Shown one piece after another: positions 28,983 through 39,479 of a stretch of DNA of 64,000 bases. Position 1 is the first letter of the stretch, and every line of letters begins with the position of its first letter. The position numbers and the translations under genes are program-made. Origin of the DNA: Cyanobacteria bacterium FACHB-502 (GTDB lineage Bacteria > Cyanobacteriota > Cyanobacteriia > Elainellales > Elainellaceae); NCBI GenBank assembly GCA_014695325.1, contig JACJNZ010000072.1, positions 1-64,000 on the forward strand. The letters are read 5' to 3'. Below the pieces are notes generated by a model. It saw nothing but the letters and a program-made list of their open reading frames with translations. It searched no databases and had not been told where the DNA came from.

Positions 28983-30158
28983 TTACACCTGTTTGAGCGG
29001 CTGTCGCTTTAGCCAGTAGACTGCTCCCAAAACCAGCAGCATCATGGGAACGCCACCCCAATTCACTGCACCCCAGCCCTGATGCTCAAATACACTGCCT
29101 GCCAGGAGCGTAACCGTTGCGACAAAGGCAAACATAAGAAAGTCGTGGGCTGCCTGGGTTTTTGCCTTTTCTTCAGGCTGATATGCCTGGGTCAGGAGTG
29201 TAGTTGAGCCGATGTACAGGAAATTCCAGCCGATGCCGAGGAGCGTGAGGGCGATCGAAAAACTCAGCAAATCGTTCTGGATTAAATTAATGGCAATGCA
29301 AAGCAGGCTCAAGACTGCTCCGGTCGCCATCATTTGCAGCACTCCAAATCGGGCAATCAGTGAGCCTGTGAAAAACGACGGCGCAAACATTCCCAGAACG
29401 TGCCACTGCATCACATTTGCCGCATCGTGAAACGGATGATTTGCTGCCACCATTGCCAGGGGAGTTGCGGTCATCACAAACGCCATCACGCCGTAGCCGA
29501 ACATACTGCCCACTGCTGCCACCATAAACACAGGCTGACGCATAATTTTCCCGATCGGTCGTCCCTTTTGCTGTTCAAATCGTTCGGGACGGGGCAGTTT
29601 GACCCCTGTGAGCAGCACAAAAGCTGCAATTTGTAGAAGGATAAGGATTCCAACTGAGCCAGCAAAGGTTGCATTGGGAAGCCAATCTTTTGCCCAGTTT
29701 GCAAGCTGAGGTCCAGCCACAGCCGCGATAACGCCTCCCGCAATCACGTAGGAAATCGCCTGCGATCGGTTGGCTTCACTTGTCGCTTCGGCAGCCGCAA
29801 ATCGGTAAAACCCAACAAAGCTGTTAAAGCTGCCAAACACGATCGTCGCAATGCAGTACAAGAAAAACTGACGAGAAACGATCGCATATAGCCCCAAACC
29901 TGCGCCCGCCAACCCCAGCAGCACCCCCAGCATAAATCCCTTTTGCCGACCAATTCGCTGCATTAAAAGAGAAGCCGGGATCGTGCCGATCATGGTGGCA
30001 ATTTGAAGGAGAGCCAGTGGCAATGTGACAAGGGATTTGTCTGAGGCGATCGATTGTCCGATCAGGGCGGAAGTGATAAAGAGAATCGTACTGCCTGTCA
30101 TTGCTAGGGTCTGACAAAGAGCAAGTAGAAGAACAGTGCGATTGGCTGGGTTAAACAT
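28983..30158 (-). CDS. MFS transporter
   Basis: This is an inner-membrane carrier of 391 residues with about 12 hydrophobic segments. It has the MFS loop between helices 2 and 3 (LLMQRIGRQKGFMLGVLLGL) and a long hydrophilic linker near the middle (KLPRPERFEQQKGRPIG). It looks like a drug or metabolite exporter of the DHA1 type; a substrate cannot be read from sequence. The start MFNPANRTVLLLAL is well placed before the first helix, although no ribosome site is obvious. Neighbours: XRE regulator downstream and a broken DUF433 gene upstream. Confidence 0.85.
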   Translation of the reverse strand: MFNPANRTVLLLALCQTLAMTGSTILFITSALIGQSIASDKSLVTLPLALLQIATMIGTIPASLLMQRIGRQKGFMLGVLLGLAGAGLGLYAIVSRQFFLYCIATIVFGSFNSFVGFYRFAAAEATSEANRSQAISYVIAGGVIAAVAGPQLANWAKDWLPNATFAGSVGILILLQIAAFVLLTGVKLPRPERFEQQKGRPIGKIMRQPVFMVAAVGSMFGYGVMAFVMTATPLAMVAANHPFHDAANVMQWHVLGMFAPSFFTGSLIARFGVLQMMATGAVLSLLCIAINLIQNDLLSFSIALTLLGIGWNFLYIGSTTLLTQAYQPEEKAKTQAAHDFLMFAFVATVTLLAGSVFEHQGWGAVNWGGVPMMLLVLGAVYWLKRQPLKQV

Positions 30159-30366
30159 GATGGAAGGCGTGGAGGGTAACGAGACTGGGAAGCGATAGGA
30201 TAGTAGAGTCGATCGGGAAAGCAGGCTACGATCGGCATTTTGACGAAAATGAAACCGCTATTCTAAGATCGTTCAGCGATTACATCAATCAAATTTATAC
30301 ACAGAATGAGTGCAAGTTGTTCATGTTCACCAGGGTGAATCGCTCATTATGAAGCGCGAGGTGAAC

Positions 30367-30537
30367 ATGGCAATTTGGGTTGCCAGCCTGAGTGAAACCT
30401 GGGTTGGCATTGAAAAAACGCCCAGCGTAATGGGGGTGATGCCTGTATTCGTCAAACTCGCATTCTGGTTTGGCTACTGGTCAGCCTACGAACCGGGAGC
30501 GATCGAAGCCGACCTGCTCAAGAACTCTGGCAACTAG
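30367..30537 (+). pseudogene. Frameshifted DUF433 (antitoxin-like) gene
   Basis: The frame from ATG 30367 (GAGGTG ribosome site) reads 'SETWVGIEKTPSV' and ends 'EPGAIEADLLKNSGN'. Between those parts, the +1 frame reads 'GGDACIRQTRILVWLLVSLR', the core of DUF433 proteins, which resemble VapB-type antitoxins. So one small insertion before the core and a compensating shift after it broke the gene; a truncated end follows. No VapC-like toxin gene is visible beside it. Confidence 0.7.
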
Positions 30538-31073
30538 AATCATGCCGTTTTCCAGAATCGGCTGTCTTAGTCACACTGGAATCTGACGTTACCCCGACTA
30601 CAACCAATTGATGAAAACCGGCCTCTAACCGATTGGGGATCGACGATCGACAGAAATCTAATTACAATAATCAGTATTGGACTGGTACAGCTAAACTCTC
30701 TTCTTTAAGTAAAAGCCAACATCAGGGAGAGCTGACATCAGGAAGAGTCAACAAAGGAAGAGTCAACAAAGGAAGAGTTGGCATTAAGAGCTAAGGTTGC
30801 CTCTTGCATCGTTCAACTTGTTCGGCTCAATGCGAACAAAATAATTCAAACAAAACTGTTTAGGGTACCACTACAAGATCGCTACAAACCTTTATAAACC
30901 TTATTGGTTGCCTTTCGAGAAAAATTCTTTAGAGCTTGATCGGTTCTATCTTTTTTTCATTCATTTCTCAATCATTCCATTCATTTTTCAATCATTCACT
31001 GTATTCGCCTACTTTTGTCAATGGCAGATCATTTTGCTGCCGCAATTGTATTTAAGCAAGGCAGTTGAATCCA
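30538..31073. other. Intergenic region with two short tandem repeats
   Basis: No gene is seen. Two and a half copies of a 15-bp unit, GGAAGAGTCAACAAA, occupy 30741-30780, with degenerate relatives just before them. A 20-bp unit beginning ATTCATTT is duplicated at 30959-30978 and 30979-30998. The region presumably contains the promoter for the dioxygenase operon. Confidence 0.55.
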
Positions 31074-31790
31074 ATGTTAAATCTCTCTAAGCCTCAAGAA
31101 TTTATTAAGCCAGAAGCAAACTGTCTGGCAAGCTATGTGCTGGAAATGTTAACGGCGATTGATGTCGAGCAGCTCCAGCCTTCTTTCGCTCATTTACCTG
31201 CCGATCCTTACCTGGAGGGCGGGTATCGGTTCCGGCGACTTTCGCACTTCAAGATCGATGGCGATCGCTTAATTCAGCAGCCCCATCGTCGTCTATTTCA
31301 GAGTCGGCAGTATAACCCACTCCTGGGGGACGTGGTTCGAGAGTATGCCGAGCTAGAGGATGAACTGATTCAGCAGGAAGTCTTTCAGCGATTAGTTTGG
31401 GAATTTTACCAGTTCTGCCAGCTTTGCTCGCCCTACAAAGAGATTGGCGTGCATCAGATTCGGACGGTCGCATCGGCTCAAAAGATGGGCAATCCTGCGC
31501 CTGAAGGCATTCATCGGGATGGGGTGGATCTGGTTGGCATTTTCTCGGTCGATCGCCACAATATTCGCGGTGGTGAAACTCATCTTTACCAGAACAAGCA
31601 AGACAAACAGCCCGTATTTAGTAAAGTGCTGCATCCGGGAGAATTTTTGGTGTTTAAGGACGATCAATATTTTCACTACACCTCCCCAGTGAAGGCGATC
31701 GGCTATGGACAAGGGACAAGAGATGTTTTTGTATTGACCTGCCCAGGGCTATTTCCACCGGATGAAGTATCAGAGGAAAGCAGGCTATGA
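31074..31790 (+). CDS. 2-oxoglutarate/Fe(II) dioxygenase (PF10014 family)
   Basis: This 238-residue protein belongs to the 2OG-Fe_Oxy_2 family, whose characterised members hydroxylate free amino acids such as isoleucine and leucine. The iron ligands are visible: HRD in 'PEGIHRDGVDLVGIFSV' and the distal His in 'YFHYTSPV'. The Arg in 'GTRDVFVLT' should bind 2-oxoglutarate. The hallmark 'NIRGGETHLY' follows the first His. I chose the ATG at 31074; the frame also allows a TTG 9 bp before. Its stop overlaps the start of the next gene (ATGA at 31787), so the two should be co-translated. Confidence 0.83.
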   Translation: MLNLSKPQEFIKPEANCLASYVLEMLTAIDVEQLQPSFAHLPADPYLEGGYRFRRLSHFKIDGDRLIQQPHRRLFQSRQYNPLLGDVVREYAELEDELIQQEVFQRLVWEFYQFCQLCSPYKEIGVHQIRTVASAQKMGNPAPEGIHRDGVDLVGIFSVDRHNIRGGETHLYQNKQDKQPVFSKVLHPGEFLVFKDDQYFHYTSPVKAIGYGQGTRDVFVLTCPGLFPPDEVSEESRL

Positions 31791-33046
31791 CAGTGCTTGA
31801 TCTCAGTTGGATTCGCGCTCAGTTTCCCGCTTTGCGGCAACAGATCAACGGACACCCCGTTCTGTTTCTGGATGGACCTGGGGGCACTCAAGTTCCTCAG
31901 CGAGTCATTGATGCGATCACTAACTATCTCCTGACCGCGAATGCCAATCAGCATGGGGCATTTGCTACAAGTGTTTACACCGATGCTTTGGTGAACCAGG
32001 CGAGAGCTGCCGTGGCTGATTTCTTGGGTTGCGATGCGGGTGAAGTCGTGTTTGGAGCCAACATGACGACCCTTACCTTTGCCATCAGCCGTGCCATTGG
32101 GCGGTTGTTGCAAGCAGGGGATGAAATCGTGGTCACGCAACTTGATCATGATGCCAATGTCTCCCCCTGGCTGGCACTAAAAGAACGAGGCGTGATCGTT
32201 CGCACGGCAAATATTCATCTAGAAGACTGCACGCTGGATTTAGTCGATTTAGAACGGCAGATTACACCTCGAACCAAACTGGTGGCGATCGGCTATGCCT
32301 CGAATGCGGTAGGCACGATTAACAATGTGGCTCAGATTATCAAGCTGGCTCATGCTGTCGGTGCTGCGACCTTTGTGGATGCCGTTCACTATGCGCCCCA
32401 CGGTTTAATCAATGTGCGATCGCTAGACTGCGATTTTCTGGTTTGCTCTGCCTACAAATTCTTCGGCCCCCATGTGGGAATCCTCTACGGCAAACGAGAA
32501 CACTTGGCTCGGCTATATCCTTATAAAGTCTTGCCTGCGCCCAATGAAGTGCCCTGTCGCTGGGAAACGGGGACGCTGAACTTTGAGGGATTGGCTGGTG
32601 TTGTTGCTTGTATTGATTATTTAGCTGAACTGGGTCGCCGCATCATCTCCACTGCAACCGATCGCCGCCAGGCTTTGATGACCGCAATGGTTGCCATTCA
32701 AGAATATGAGCGATCGCTCTCCGACTCTCTGATTCCTCACCTGTTAGAGATTCCGGGTCTCACGCTTTATGGCATCCAGAACCCAGCCCATTTTGTCTGG
32801 CGAACTCCCACCATTGCCTTTCGCTTGGCAGGATATTCCCCGGCTGAACTGGCAGGAGCTTTGGGCGACCGAGGTATTTTCGCCTGGCACGGTCATTTCT
32901 ATGCGTTGAATTTGATTCAGCACCTTGGACTGGAGGCAAGAGGAGGACTGCTGCGAATTGGCTGTACCCACTACAACACGCCAGAAGAAATTTATCGTCT
33001 GTTGCATACCCTGCACGAGTTGGCAGTGCATCCGGTTGCGGCATGA
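31787..33046 (+). CDS. Cysteine desulfurase-like class V PLP enzyme (VC1184 type)
   Basis: This 419-residue enzyme has the class V aminotransferase fold. The N terminus 'FPALRQQINGHPVLFLDGPGGTQVP' is typical of the VC1184 subgroup of cysteine-desulfurase-like proteins. The PLP-binding Lys lies in 'CSAYKFFGPHVG' and the ring-stacking Asp in 'TFVDAVHYAPHG'. A selenocysteine-lyase or isopenicillin-epimerase-like reaction on an amino acid is possible; the true reaction of this subgroup is not established. It is translationally coupled to the 2-oxoglutarate dioxygenase, which suggests the two modify the same amino acid. Confidence 0.82.
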   Translation: MTVLDLSWIRAQFPALRQQINGHPVLFLDGPGGTQVPQRVIDAITNYLLTANANQHGAFATSVYTDALVNQARAAVADFLGCDAGEVVFGANMTTLTFAISRAIGRLLQAGDEIVVTQLDHDANVSPWLALKERGVIVRTANIHLEDCTLDLVDLERQITPRTKLVAIGYASNAVGTINNVAQIIKLAHAVGAATFVDAVHYAPHGLINVRSLDCDFLVCSAYKFFGPHVGILYGKREHLARLYPYKVLPAPNEVPCRWETGTLNFEGLAGVVACIDYLAELGRRIISTATDRRQALMTAMVAIQEYERSLSDSLIPHLLEIPGLTLYGIQNPAHFVWRTPTIAFRLAGYSPAELAGALGDRGIFAWHGHFYALNLIQHLGLEARGGLLRIGCTHYNTPEEIYRLLHTLHELAVHPVAA

Positions 33047-33069
33047 GGTTGGATCGATAAACAGGATTT

Positions 33070-33148
33070 GGCGTTGCTGAGTCAGGCGATGAATATGCCC
33101 CCCAACCCCAGGGGGGACTTTTGATCCCGTGTTCGATTCAGCAACGCC
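33070..33148. mobile_element. MITE-like element, left of the beta-oxidation cluster
   Basis: GGCGTTGCTGA at 33070 and its inverse TCAGCAACGCC at 33138-33148 bound a 79-bp non-coding element with an internal CCCCCC/GGGGGG hairpin. The same termini occur at 42568-42712. It lies between the PLP enzyme stop and the FadE stop. No clean target duplication is seen (CAGGATTT against CTAAATTT), so it is older or eroded. Confidence 0.7.
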
Positions 33149-33175
33149 CTAAATTTTAAGCAAAGCATTTGCTCG

Positions 33176-35584
33176 CTACAGCAGTTGATATTCTGCTAGC
33201 GTGAAGGTATCGACTTGAATTGCAGCCTGACGAGCCGTTTCGGCAACACGAATGAACTGGGCATCGATCGCGGAAATGATTTCAGCCTCGGCTGCCGCAT
33301 TCAATGCTGGATCGGAGAAAGGCGATTCGGAAGAATGAGCAGTAAACTGACCCTTGCGAATGGCAGTTTTCAGAGTTTTGGTCGCACTTTCTGCCTGGGT
33401 ACAGAGTACAAAGGCTTGTTCCAAACGTCCCAATGCTTCGTCCGGGTGAGTGGGAAGGTAAATTCCGGCAGTCAGGCGATCGCGTTCCAAACCCGGTTTC
33501 TGGATTTGCTGAGCAATTTGGCTTCCCAAACGATCGAGAGGAGGCTGCCCCACGGGATTGAGCCGACAGCTCATTAGAACGATGGCGCGAACCATTGCGG
33601 GGATAGGCAGGTTGCTCCAGATCCCCTCGATCGCTTGCTGGATTTGCATCAGGCTGTATTGCAGAGACCAATCGACCAGGGGTAGGTCTTCGGGCTGTTG
33701 TCCTTCCGCCTCGAAACGCCGTAGGGTCGCAACGCTGAGGTATAGCCATGAGGCGATGTCAGCAAAGCGTGCAGTGATTTTTTCGTGACGTTTCAAACTG
33801 CCCCCAAAGCAGAGCAGCGCAAGGTCAGTGAGCAGGGCGAATTGGGCAGAAATCCAGGTGAGTTTGCGGTAGTAGCGAGCGGTGGGTCCGGGAATTGGAG
33901 AGCGGGCGATCGTCCCTCGCGAAAGACTTAAAAGCAATGTTCTAAAGATATTTCTGCAAACAAAACCGAGATGTTGCCACAGCAGGCGATCGAATGCTAC
34001 GGGGTCATTTTCTTGAACGGCTTTGACTTCGGCATAGAGATAAGGATGGCAACGAATTACCCCCTGACCAAAGATCATTAGGGTGCGAGTGAGGATATTA
34101 GAGCCTTCAACGGTAATGGGAATCGGCATGGCACTGTAAACGTTCGCCAGCAGATTTCTCGGTCCCCGGCAAATTCCCGCACCACCCAGGATATCCATGC
34201 CATCGTTGACCAGTTTGCGAGCAAGTTCGGTGAACTGATATTTGGCGATCGCGGACGCCACCGACGGCTTTTCGCCCTGATCCACCGCAGCACAGGTATA
34301 AACGCGGGCAGCTTCCAGCAGATAGGTGATGCCTGCAATGCGAGCGAGCGGCTCCTCGATACCCTCAAATCGTCCGATCGACAAGCCAAACTGTTGCCTC
34401 ACCGTCGCATGGGCACTGGTGACACGGGTGACGAATTTAGCGATGCCTGTGCAGCTCGCAGGAAAACTGATGCCCCGTCCTGCCGCCAGCGATTGCATCA
34501 GCATCTTCCAACCTTGCCCTGCCTGCTCGACACCACCAATAATTTGATCTACAGAAATAACAACGTCCTGTCCTTCGATCGGAGAGTTGTAGAAGGGAAC
34601 GCCCATTGGGTCGTGGCGTTTACCGAGAATCACACCAGACGTGTTGGCGGGAACCAGGGCGCAGGTAATTCCAATATCAGGGCCTTTGCCTAGAAGGTTG
34701 TCGGGATCATGGAGTTTAAAGGCGAGTCCAATAAGAGTGGCGATCGCCCCCAACGTGATGTACCGTTTGCGGAAATTCAACCGCACGTAACACTTGCCAT
34801 CCTCTCCCCGAAACACCGTGCCTTGAGAAGTAATGCTGGCAGCGTCAGAACCGGCGGTCGGTTCGGTCAGGGCAAAGCAGGGAATTTCTTCTCCCCGTGC
34901 CAGTCGCGGCAGGTAGTATTCCTTCTGGGCGGCAGTGCCGTAGTTGAGCAGCAGTTTAGCGGGTCCCAGCGAATTGGTCACACCCACGGTCGCGGTATAG
35001 ATAAAAGAGCGAGAGGCGAGCTTCACCATAATCGTGCTGTAGTCGAGATTAGAGAAGCCCAATCCACCGTACTTTTGAGGAATGAGCATCCCCAAAAAGC
35101 CTTCCTGTTTGAGATAACGCCAGACCTCCGGCGGCAAGTCTTTGCGGCGATGAATCTCCCAATCGGTTGCCATGCGACAAACATTCTCTACAGGACCATC
35201 GAGAAACGCCTGAAGTGTGGGGCTTGCCTCTGGATAAGGCTGGTGCTGGATGCGCTGGAAGTTTGGTTGCCCAGAGAAAAACTCGCCCTCAATCCAAACA
35301 GTGCCCGCATCAATGGCAGCCCGCTCGGTTTCGGAGATTTGGGGCAGAAGTTGGAGCGATCGCACTCCCCGCAAAATCGGTGTGCTAATCAAAGCCCGTC
35401 GTAACAGAGGAACATTGAGAATGACTGCAACAATAGCCCAAACTCCCCATAGCCAGATCGGCGAAGCGAATGCAAAAAGAACAAGACTGAGGTAGATCGA
35501 CCACAACCAGAGTGAAACACCCCAATATCCCAAAATGAACAGTAAAAAAACAGAAATGATGATTGTGAATGGCAATGAAATCAT
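33176..35584 (-). CDS. fadE: Acyl-CoA dehydrogenase, FadE type with membrane anchor
   Basis: This is the first oxidative enzyme of beta-oxidation: it makes trans-2-enoyl-CoA. At 802 residues it has the length of proteobacterial FadE (about 814). Residues 1-65 are two or three hydrophobic segments that anchor it to the membrane. The flavoprotein core spans about 115-500 ('FLGMLIPQKYGGLGFSN', 'CFALTEPTAGSDAASI', 'GPRNLLANVYSAMPIPITVEGSNIL'). The remainder is the DUF1974 C-terminal domain that characterises FadE. It is the last gene of the cluster, 204 bp after the thiolase. An electron-transfer partner is not encoded nearby. Confidence 0.88.
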   Translation of the reverse strand: MISLPFTIIISVFLLFILGYWGVSLWLWSIYLSLVLFAFASPIWLWGVWAIVAVILNVPLLRRALISTPILRGVRSLQLLPQISETERAAIDAGTVWIEGEFFSGQPNFQRIQHQPYPEASPTLQAFLDGPVENVCRMATDWEIHRRKDLPPEVWRYLKQEGFLGMLIPQKYGGLGFSNLDYSTIMVKLASRSFIYTATVGVTNSLGPAKLLLNYGTAAQKEYYLPRLARGEEIPCFALTEPTAGSDAASITSQGTVFRGEDGKCYVRLNFRKRYITLGAIATLIGLAFKLHDPDNLLGKGPDIGITCALVPANTSGVILGKRHDPMGVPFYNSPIEGQDVVISVDQIIGGVEQAGQGWKMLMQSLAAGRGISFPASCTGIAKFVTRVTSAHATVRQQFGLSIGRFEGIEEPLARIAGITYLLEAARVYTCAAVDQGEKPSVASAIAKYQFTELARKLVNDGMDILGGAGICRGPRNLLANVYSAMPIPITVEGSNILTRTLMIFGQGVIRCHPYLYAEVKAVQENDPVAFDRLLWQHLGFVCRNIFRTLLLSLSRGTIARSPIPGPTARYYRKLTWISAQFALLTDLALLCFGGSLKRHEKITARFADIASWLYLSVATLRRFEAEGQQPEDLPLVDWSLQYSLMQIQQAIEGIWSNLPIPAMVRAIVLMSCRLNPVGQPPLDRLGSQIAQQIQKPGLERDRLTAGIYLPTHPDEALGRLEQAFVLCTQAESATKTLKTAIRKGQFTAHSSESPFSDPALNAAAEAEIISAIDAQFIRVAETARQAAIQVDTFTLAEYQLL

Positions 35585-35788
35585 AGTTGTTTTCCCCAGA
35601 TAAGGGCTATACCGATTCCCTGAAGTGAGATTACAGATCCGGTGGGGGCGGCTCGCGAATTGCCCTTATCTCTAAGCCGCCCTTGTCAATCTTCTGTAAC
35701 CCTATGTTGAGGATTTGGTATTACTGTCACGACAGGGCATCTGCGCTGAAACGTTCAGACTTGGTGAAATCGCACCAATGGTCTGCTG

Positions 35789-36973
35789 TCACGCCATCAA
35801 ATTCTCGAAAACGCCCGCAGCACCCATGCCGCCTCCAACGCACATTGTCACTAACCCGTAGCGCACCCCCCGGCGTTTCATTTCGTGCAGCAGGGTAGCA
35901 GTGAGTTTGGCTCCGGTGCAGCCCAGGGGATGTCCGAGGGCGATCGCCCCACCATTCACGTTGGTAATGTCTTCGTTCAAGCCTAGTTTGCGAATGACGG
36001 CGAGAGATTGAGCGGCAAACGCTTCGTTCAATTCAATCAAGCCGATGTCATTTAGCGTGAGTCCCACCTGTTCCAGGACTTTAGGAATGGCGACAACAGG
36101 ACCAATGCCCATCATTTCGGGAGGAACACCCGCGACGGCAAATCCGAGCAAGCGTCCCAGCGGTTTTAAACCCAACGCTTCGACCTTGCGCTGACTGAGC
36201 AGGAGTGTGGCGGCTGCCCCGTCAGACATTTGCGATGCGTTACCTGCTGTCACACTGCCCCCGACCTTAAAGGCTGTCGGCAGTTGAGACAGGGCTTCCA
36301 GACTCGTATCGCGGCGCGGTCCCTCATCCTGAGATAAAACCATTTCGCTGGACTGCACCTGTCCCTCGTGATACTGGGTGGTTTGAACCGTGATCGGGAC
36401 CAGTTCCTCGTCGAACCTGCCCGACTGGTTGGCGGCAATTGCCCGCTGATGCGATCGCAGCGCAAAGGCATCCTGGTCGGCACGAGAAACACCGTACTGT
36501 TGCGCTACATTTTCAGCGGTCAAACCCATCGTGGTGTAAACCTGAGGAGTGTTGTCAATCAGATCCGGATTGGGAGCAATCAGGTGTCCCCCCATTGGAA
36601 TCAGGCTCATCGATTCAGCCCCTCCCGCCACGATCGCATCTGCCTGTCCCATCGCAATCGACTGGGATGCTAAGGCGATCGACTGTAGCCCAGAGGCACA
36701 GAAGCGGTTGACCGTGACGCCAGCCGCAGAATCGGGGAGTCCTGCGCGTTGAGCAACAATTCGTCCCAGGTTGAAGCCCTGCTCTGCTTCGGGAAAGGCA
36801 CAGCCAAAAACCACGTCTTCGATATCCTTCGGCTCCACCCCTTCGACTGCATTCAGAGCACCTTCAACGGCGATCGCCCCCAGGTCATCTGGCCGCATAT
36901 TTCGCAGCGTACCGCGAGGCGCTTTACCAACCGCAGTTCGTACACTACTGACGATATAAGCTGTTTCCATCAT
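35789..36973 (-). CDS. fadA: Acetyl-CoA acyltransferase (3-ketoacyl-CoA thiolase)
   Basis: This is the thiolytic enzyme that cuts 3-ketoacyl-CoA to acetyl-CoA and shortened acyl-CoA. All active-site parts are present: nucleophile Cys in '[14 protein letters not shown]', His in '[13 protein letters not shown]' and the second Cys in '[16 protein letters not shown]'. The 394-residue length is typical of FadA/FadI. GAGGA lies 7-10 bases before the double ATG (36973/36970). It lies 41 bp after the dehydrogenase/hydratase gene, so they should be one operon. The partner order (hydratase/dehydrogenase then thiolase then acyl-CoA dehydrogenase) supports a catabolic rather than biosynthetic thiolase. 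Confidence 0.92.
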   Translation of the reverse strand: MMETAYIVSSVRTAVGKAPRGTLRNMRPDDLGAIAVEGALNAVEGVEPKDIEDVVFGCAFPEAEQGFNLGRIVAQRAGLPDSAAGVTVNRFCASGLQSIALASQSIAMGQADAIVAGGAESMSLIPMGGHLIAPNPDLIDNTPQVYTTMGLTAENVAQQYGVSRADQDAFALRSHQRAIAANQSGRFDEELVPITVQTTQYHEGQVQSSEMVLSQDEGPRRDTSLEALSQLPTAFKVGGSVTAGNASQMSDGAAATLLLSQRKVEALGLKPLGRLLGFAVAGVPPEMMGIGPVVAIPKVLEQVGLTLNDIGLIELNEAFAAQSLAVIRKLGLNEDITNVNGGAIALGHPLGCTGAKLTATLLHEMKRRGVRYGLVTMCVGGGMGAAGVFENLMA

Positions 36974-37014
36974 CTTCGCGTCCTCTTTGGAATCATCAAG
37001 GATTGGTTGAACGA

Positions 37015-39438
37015 TTAATTTCTTAATGGCTTTTTCGTTTTAAGAATGTGAGCAATCCGTTCTTGAGTTTTGGGTTGCGCGAGGAGGGGCAAGAATGTTT
37101 CTCGCTCTAGCCGCAACAAATATTCTTCGGATACCTGCGTTGGAGCCGAGAGCATTCCTCCCGTCATCACATAGGCCAATCGTTCTGCCAGGTAGCGATC
37201 GTATTCGCTGGCGTACCCTGCTTGTTCAAACACGTAGGCGGCATGATCTAGCATTGCCTGTCCTGAGCGTCCTGCAACCAGGATGGCAGGCTGTCGGGGG
37301 GGAGGAAGATAACCGATGCGATCGAGGTGCAGGACTTCTGCTTTGGCAATGGCAAGGCGGCGATCGCCATTCATCACAATTCGAGCCGTGGGCGGCAAAA
37401 ATCCTAGCTCTTTTGCTTCCTCCGCACTATTAGAAACTTTGGCAGTGGCGATCGTCTCGAAGGCGTTGTGAAGGAAAGGTTGAACATGTCCCGGTGTAGC
37501 GGTAGCTGCTCGTTCGCCTGCCCGTGCCACCATTCGCATAATGCCACCCGCACCGGGAATCAGTCCTACACTCAGCTCAACCAGACCGATATACGTCTCT
37601 GCGGCAGCAACCACCTGAGGACAAGCCATTACGAGTTCGCAGCCGCCCCCCAACACTCGCCCTTGAATTGCAGCAACGATCGGTTTAGGCGCGTAGTGGA
37701 GACGCTGAAGGGTAGACTGAAATTGTTCAATCAGTTGAGCGATCGCTGCTGGATTTGACTGCGCGAGCATTCCTATCTCGGCTAAATTTGCGCCTCCTGA
37801 GAAATTATCGCTCTCATTGCCGATCACGACTCCTTTAACGTTGTCATCACTTTCTAAAATTCGTAGCGTTTCGGTTAATCCCTCTATCACTTTAAAGCTC
37901 AGCGTATTGCCCTTCGATCGAAACTCGTACAGCAAAACGCCATCATCCAGATCGATTAATCCCGCTTCCGCGTTCTGCCAGACAACCCGTTTGGGGTCGC
38001 TTCGCAGCATGGATAGATTGATCTCATCGACGGGCGAAGGGATTGGGACATATTGACCTCTGGGCTGATTACTGGGCTGATACACCTGCCACTGTTGTGA
38101 CGGCGAGATCTGGGGAACCGGGGCGGAAACTTGAGCATCGGATAACGGTGCTTTTTCGAGCTGATAAAAGCGATCGTTCCCTGCCTCCGCCATTTGGAGA
38201 ACCCAATCTGGAATTGACTGGTGTGCTGTCTGCAGAGCGGTGAGTATCCGCTGGAAACCCAGCGCATCCCAGATTTCAAACACGCCCAGTTCCCAACCAA
38301 AGCCCCAGCGCATCGCCCGATCGGTTTCCAGGGGACTATCGGCAATTTCTGGAATGCGACGGGCACTGTACGTCAGGATGTTCAGGATGGTTTGGCGGAA
38401 GAAGTCTCCCGCACGGCTAGAATCGTCATACAGTGCCCGCAGGCGATCGTGCAGGTCAGGAATTTTGGCAATCGCTTTCAGGTTGTCCCCCAGGTTCATC
38501 GGTTGTGCAGGCTCATACGCCAGCGTCACCGGGTTGACGGAGAGAATTTGAGATTGCTGTTTCTTGTAAAATCCCTGTCCTGATTTCGCACCCAGCGTCC
38601 CCGTAGAAACCAGTTTTCGCAGAATCTCGGGAACCTGAAAGATTTCGCGGCTCTCGTCGTCTGGTAGGGCGGGGTAGAGGTGTTCCAGAACCGCAAGCAG
38701 GGTGTCGAGTCCCACCAGGTCGGCGGTGCGGAAGGTGGCAGATTTGGGTCTGCCCATCAGCGCTCCAGTGAGCGTGTCAATTTCCTCAATGGTATATCCT
38801 TGCTGAGTCCAGGCTTGTAGACCTAGCATCGTGACATATACACCAATTCGATTGGCGATGAAATTAGGTGTATCTTTGGCGTGGACGATCGCTTTGCCCA
38901 GATGCATCTCAGCAAACCACTGGACGCACTCCACAACAGCCGGATCGGTGTCAGCGGTGGGAATCAGTTCCAGTAATTTGAGGTAGCGGGGAGGATTAAA
39001 GAAATGAGTGCCGAGAAAGCGTTTACGGAAGGAGAGAGAGCGATGTTGGGCTATCGACCCAATCCTTAATCCGCTCGTATTACTGGAGACGACCGCATCC
39101 GGGCGAATCACCTCCTCCAGACGTTCCATCAATTGTTGCTTAATCTGGAGATCTTCGATCACTGCCTCAATCACCCAATCGACTCCGCTCAAACGATGAA
39201 AGTGTTCCTCATAGTTCCCCAGCGTGATTCTGTGAATTATCTTTCCGGTGAAGCAGATTGGGGGTGAAAGCTTGAGTGCTTTCTTAAACAGAGCTTCAAC
39301 CCGATCGTTTTTGTTTGCCTCCGATCCCGGCAGATCCAGAAGATGGACGGTTAGCCCTGCATTTGCAAGGTGGGCTGCGATCTGGCTGCCCATGACTCCC
39401 GCGCCCAAAACAGCGACCGTTTGAAAAGGTTGGAACAT
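37015..39438 (-). CDS. fadN: 3-hydroxyacyl-CoA dehydrogenase / enoyl-CoA hydratase (FadN-like)
   Basis: This fused enzyme does the middle two steps of beta-oxidation. Residues about 1-310 are the NAD-dependent hydroxyacyl-CoA dehydrogenase ([10 protein letters not shown] dinucleotide loop, catalytic His in '[15 protein letters not shown]', 'FIANRIGVY'). A second dehydrogenase helical part continues to about 420. Residues about 490-690 are the enoyl-CoA hydratase domain ('[11 protein letters not shown]', '[14 protein letters not shown]', '[13 protein letters not shown]'), with both catalytic Glu present. Dehydrogenase first and hydratase last is the FadN order of Bacillus; E. coli FadB has the reverse. 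A good AGGAGG precedes the ATG at 39438. It lies 41 bp after the ligase-like gene. Confidence 0.92.
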   Translation of the reverse strand: MFQPFQTVAVLGAGVMGSQIAAHLANAGLTVHLLDLPGSEANKNDRVEALFKKALKLSPPICFTGKIIHRITLGNYEEHFHRLSGVDWVIEAVIEDLQIKQQLMERLEEVIRPDAVVSSNTSGLRIGSIAQHRSLSFRKRFLGTHFFNPPRYLKLLELIPTADTDPAVVECVQWFAEMHLGKAIVHAKDTPNFIANRIGVYVTMLGLQAWTQQGYTIEEIDTLTGALMGRPKSATFRTADLVGLDTLLAVLEHLYPALPDDESREIFQVPEILRKLVSTGTLGAKSGQGFYKKQQSQILSVNPVTLAYEPAQPMNLGDNLKAIAKIPDLHDRLRALYDDSSRAGDFFRQTILNILTYSARRIPEIADSPLETDRAMRWGFGWELGVFEIWDALGFQRILTALQTAHQSIPDWVLQMAEAGNDRFYQLEKAPLSDAQVSAPVPQISPSQQWQVYQPSNQPRGQYVPIPSPVDEINLSMLRSDPKRVVWQNAEAGLIDLDDGVLLYEFRSKGNTLSFKVIEGLTETLRILESDDNVKGVVIGNESDNFSGGANLAEIGMLAQSNPAAIAQLIEQFQSTLQRLHYAPKPIVAAIQGRVLGGGCELVMACPQVVAAAETYIGLVELSVGLIPGAGGIMRMVARAGERAATATPGHVQPFLHNAFETIATAKVSNSAEEAKELGFLPPTARIVMNGDRRLAIAKAEVLHLDRIGYLPPPRQPAILVAGRSGQAMLDHAAYVFEQAGYASEYDRYLAERLAYVMTGGMLSAPTQVSEEYLLRLERETFLPLLAQPKTQERIAHILKTKKPLRN

Positions 39439-39479
39439 GAGTCAAATGCCTCCTGTGCAATGAGTTGAAGGTGAAGTGT

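Noticed and set aside
33058-33156. Target duplication around the left MITE
   Set aside because: CAGGATTT and CTAAATTT agree at only 5 of 8 positions, so no duplication is claimed there.
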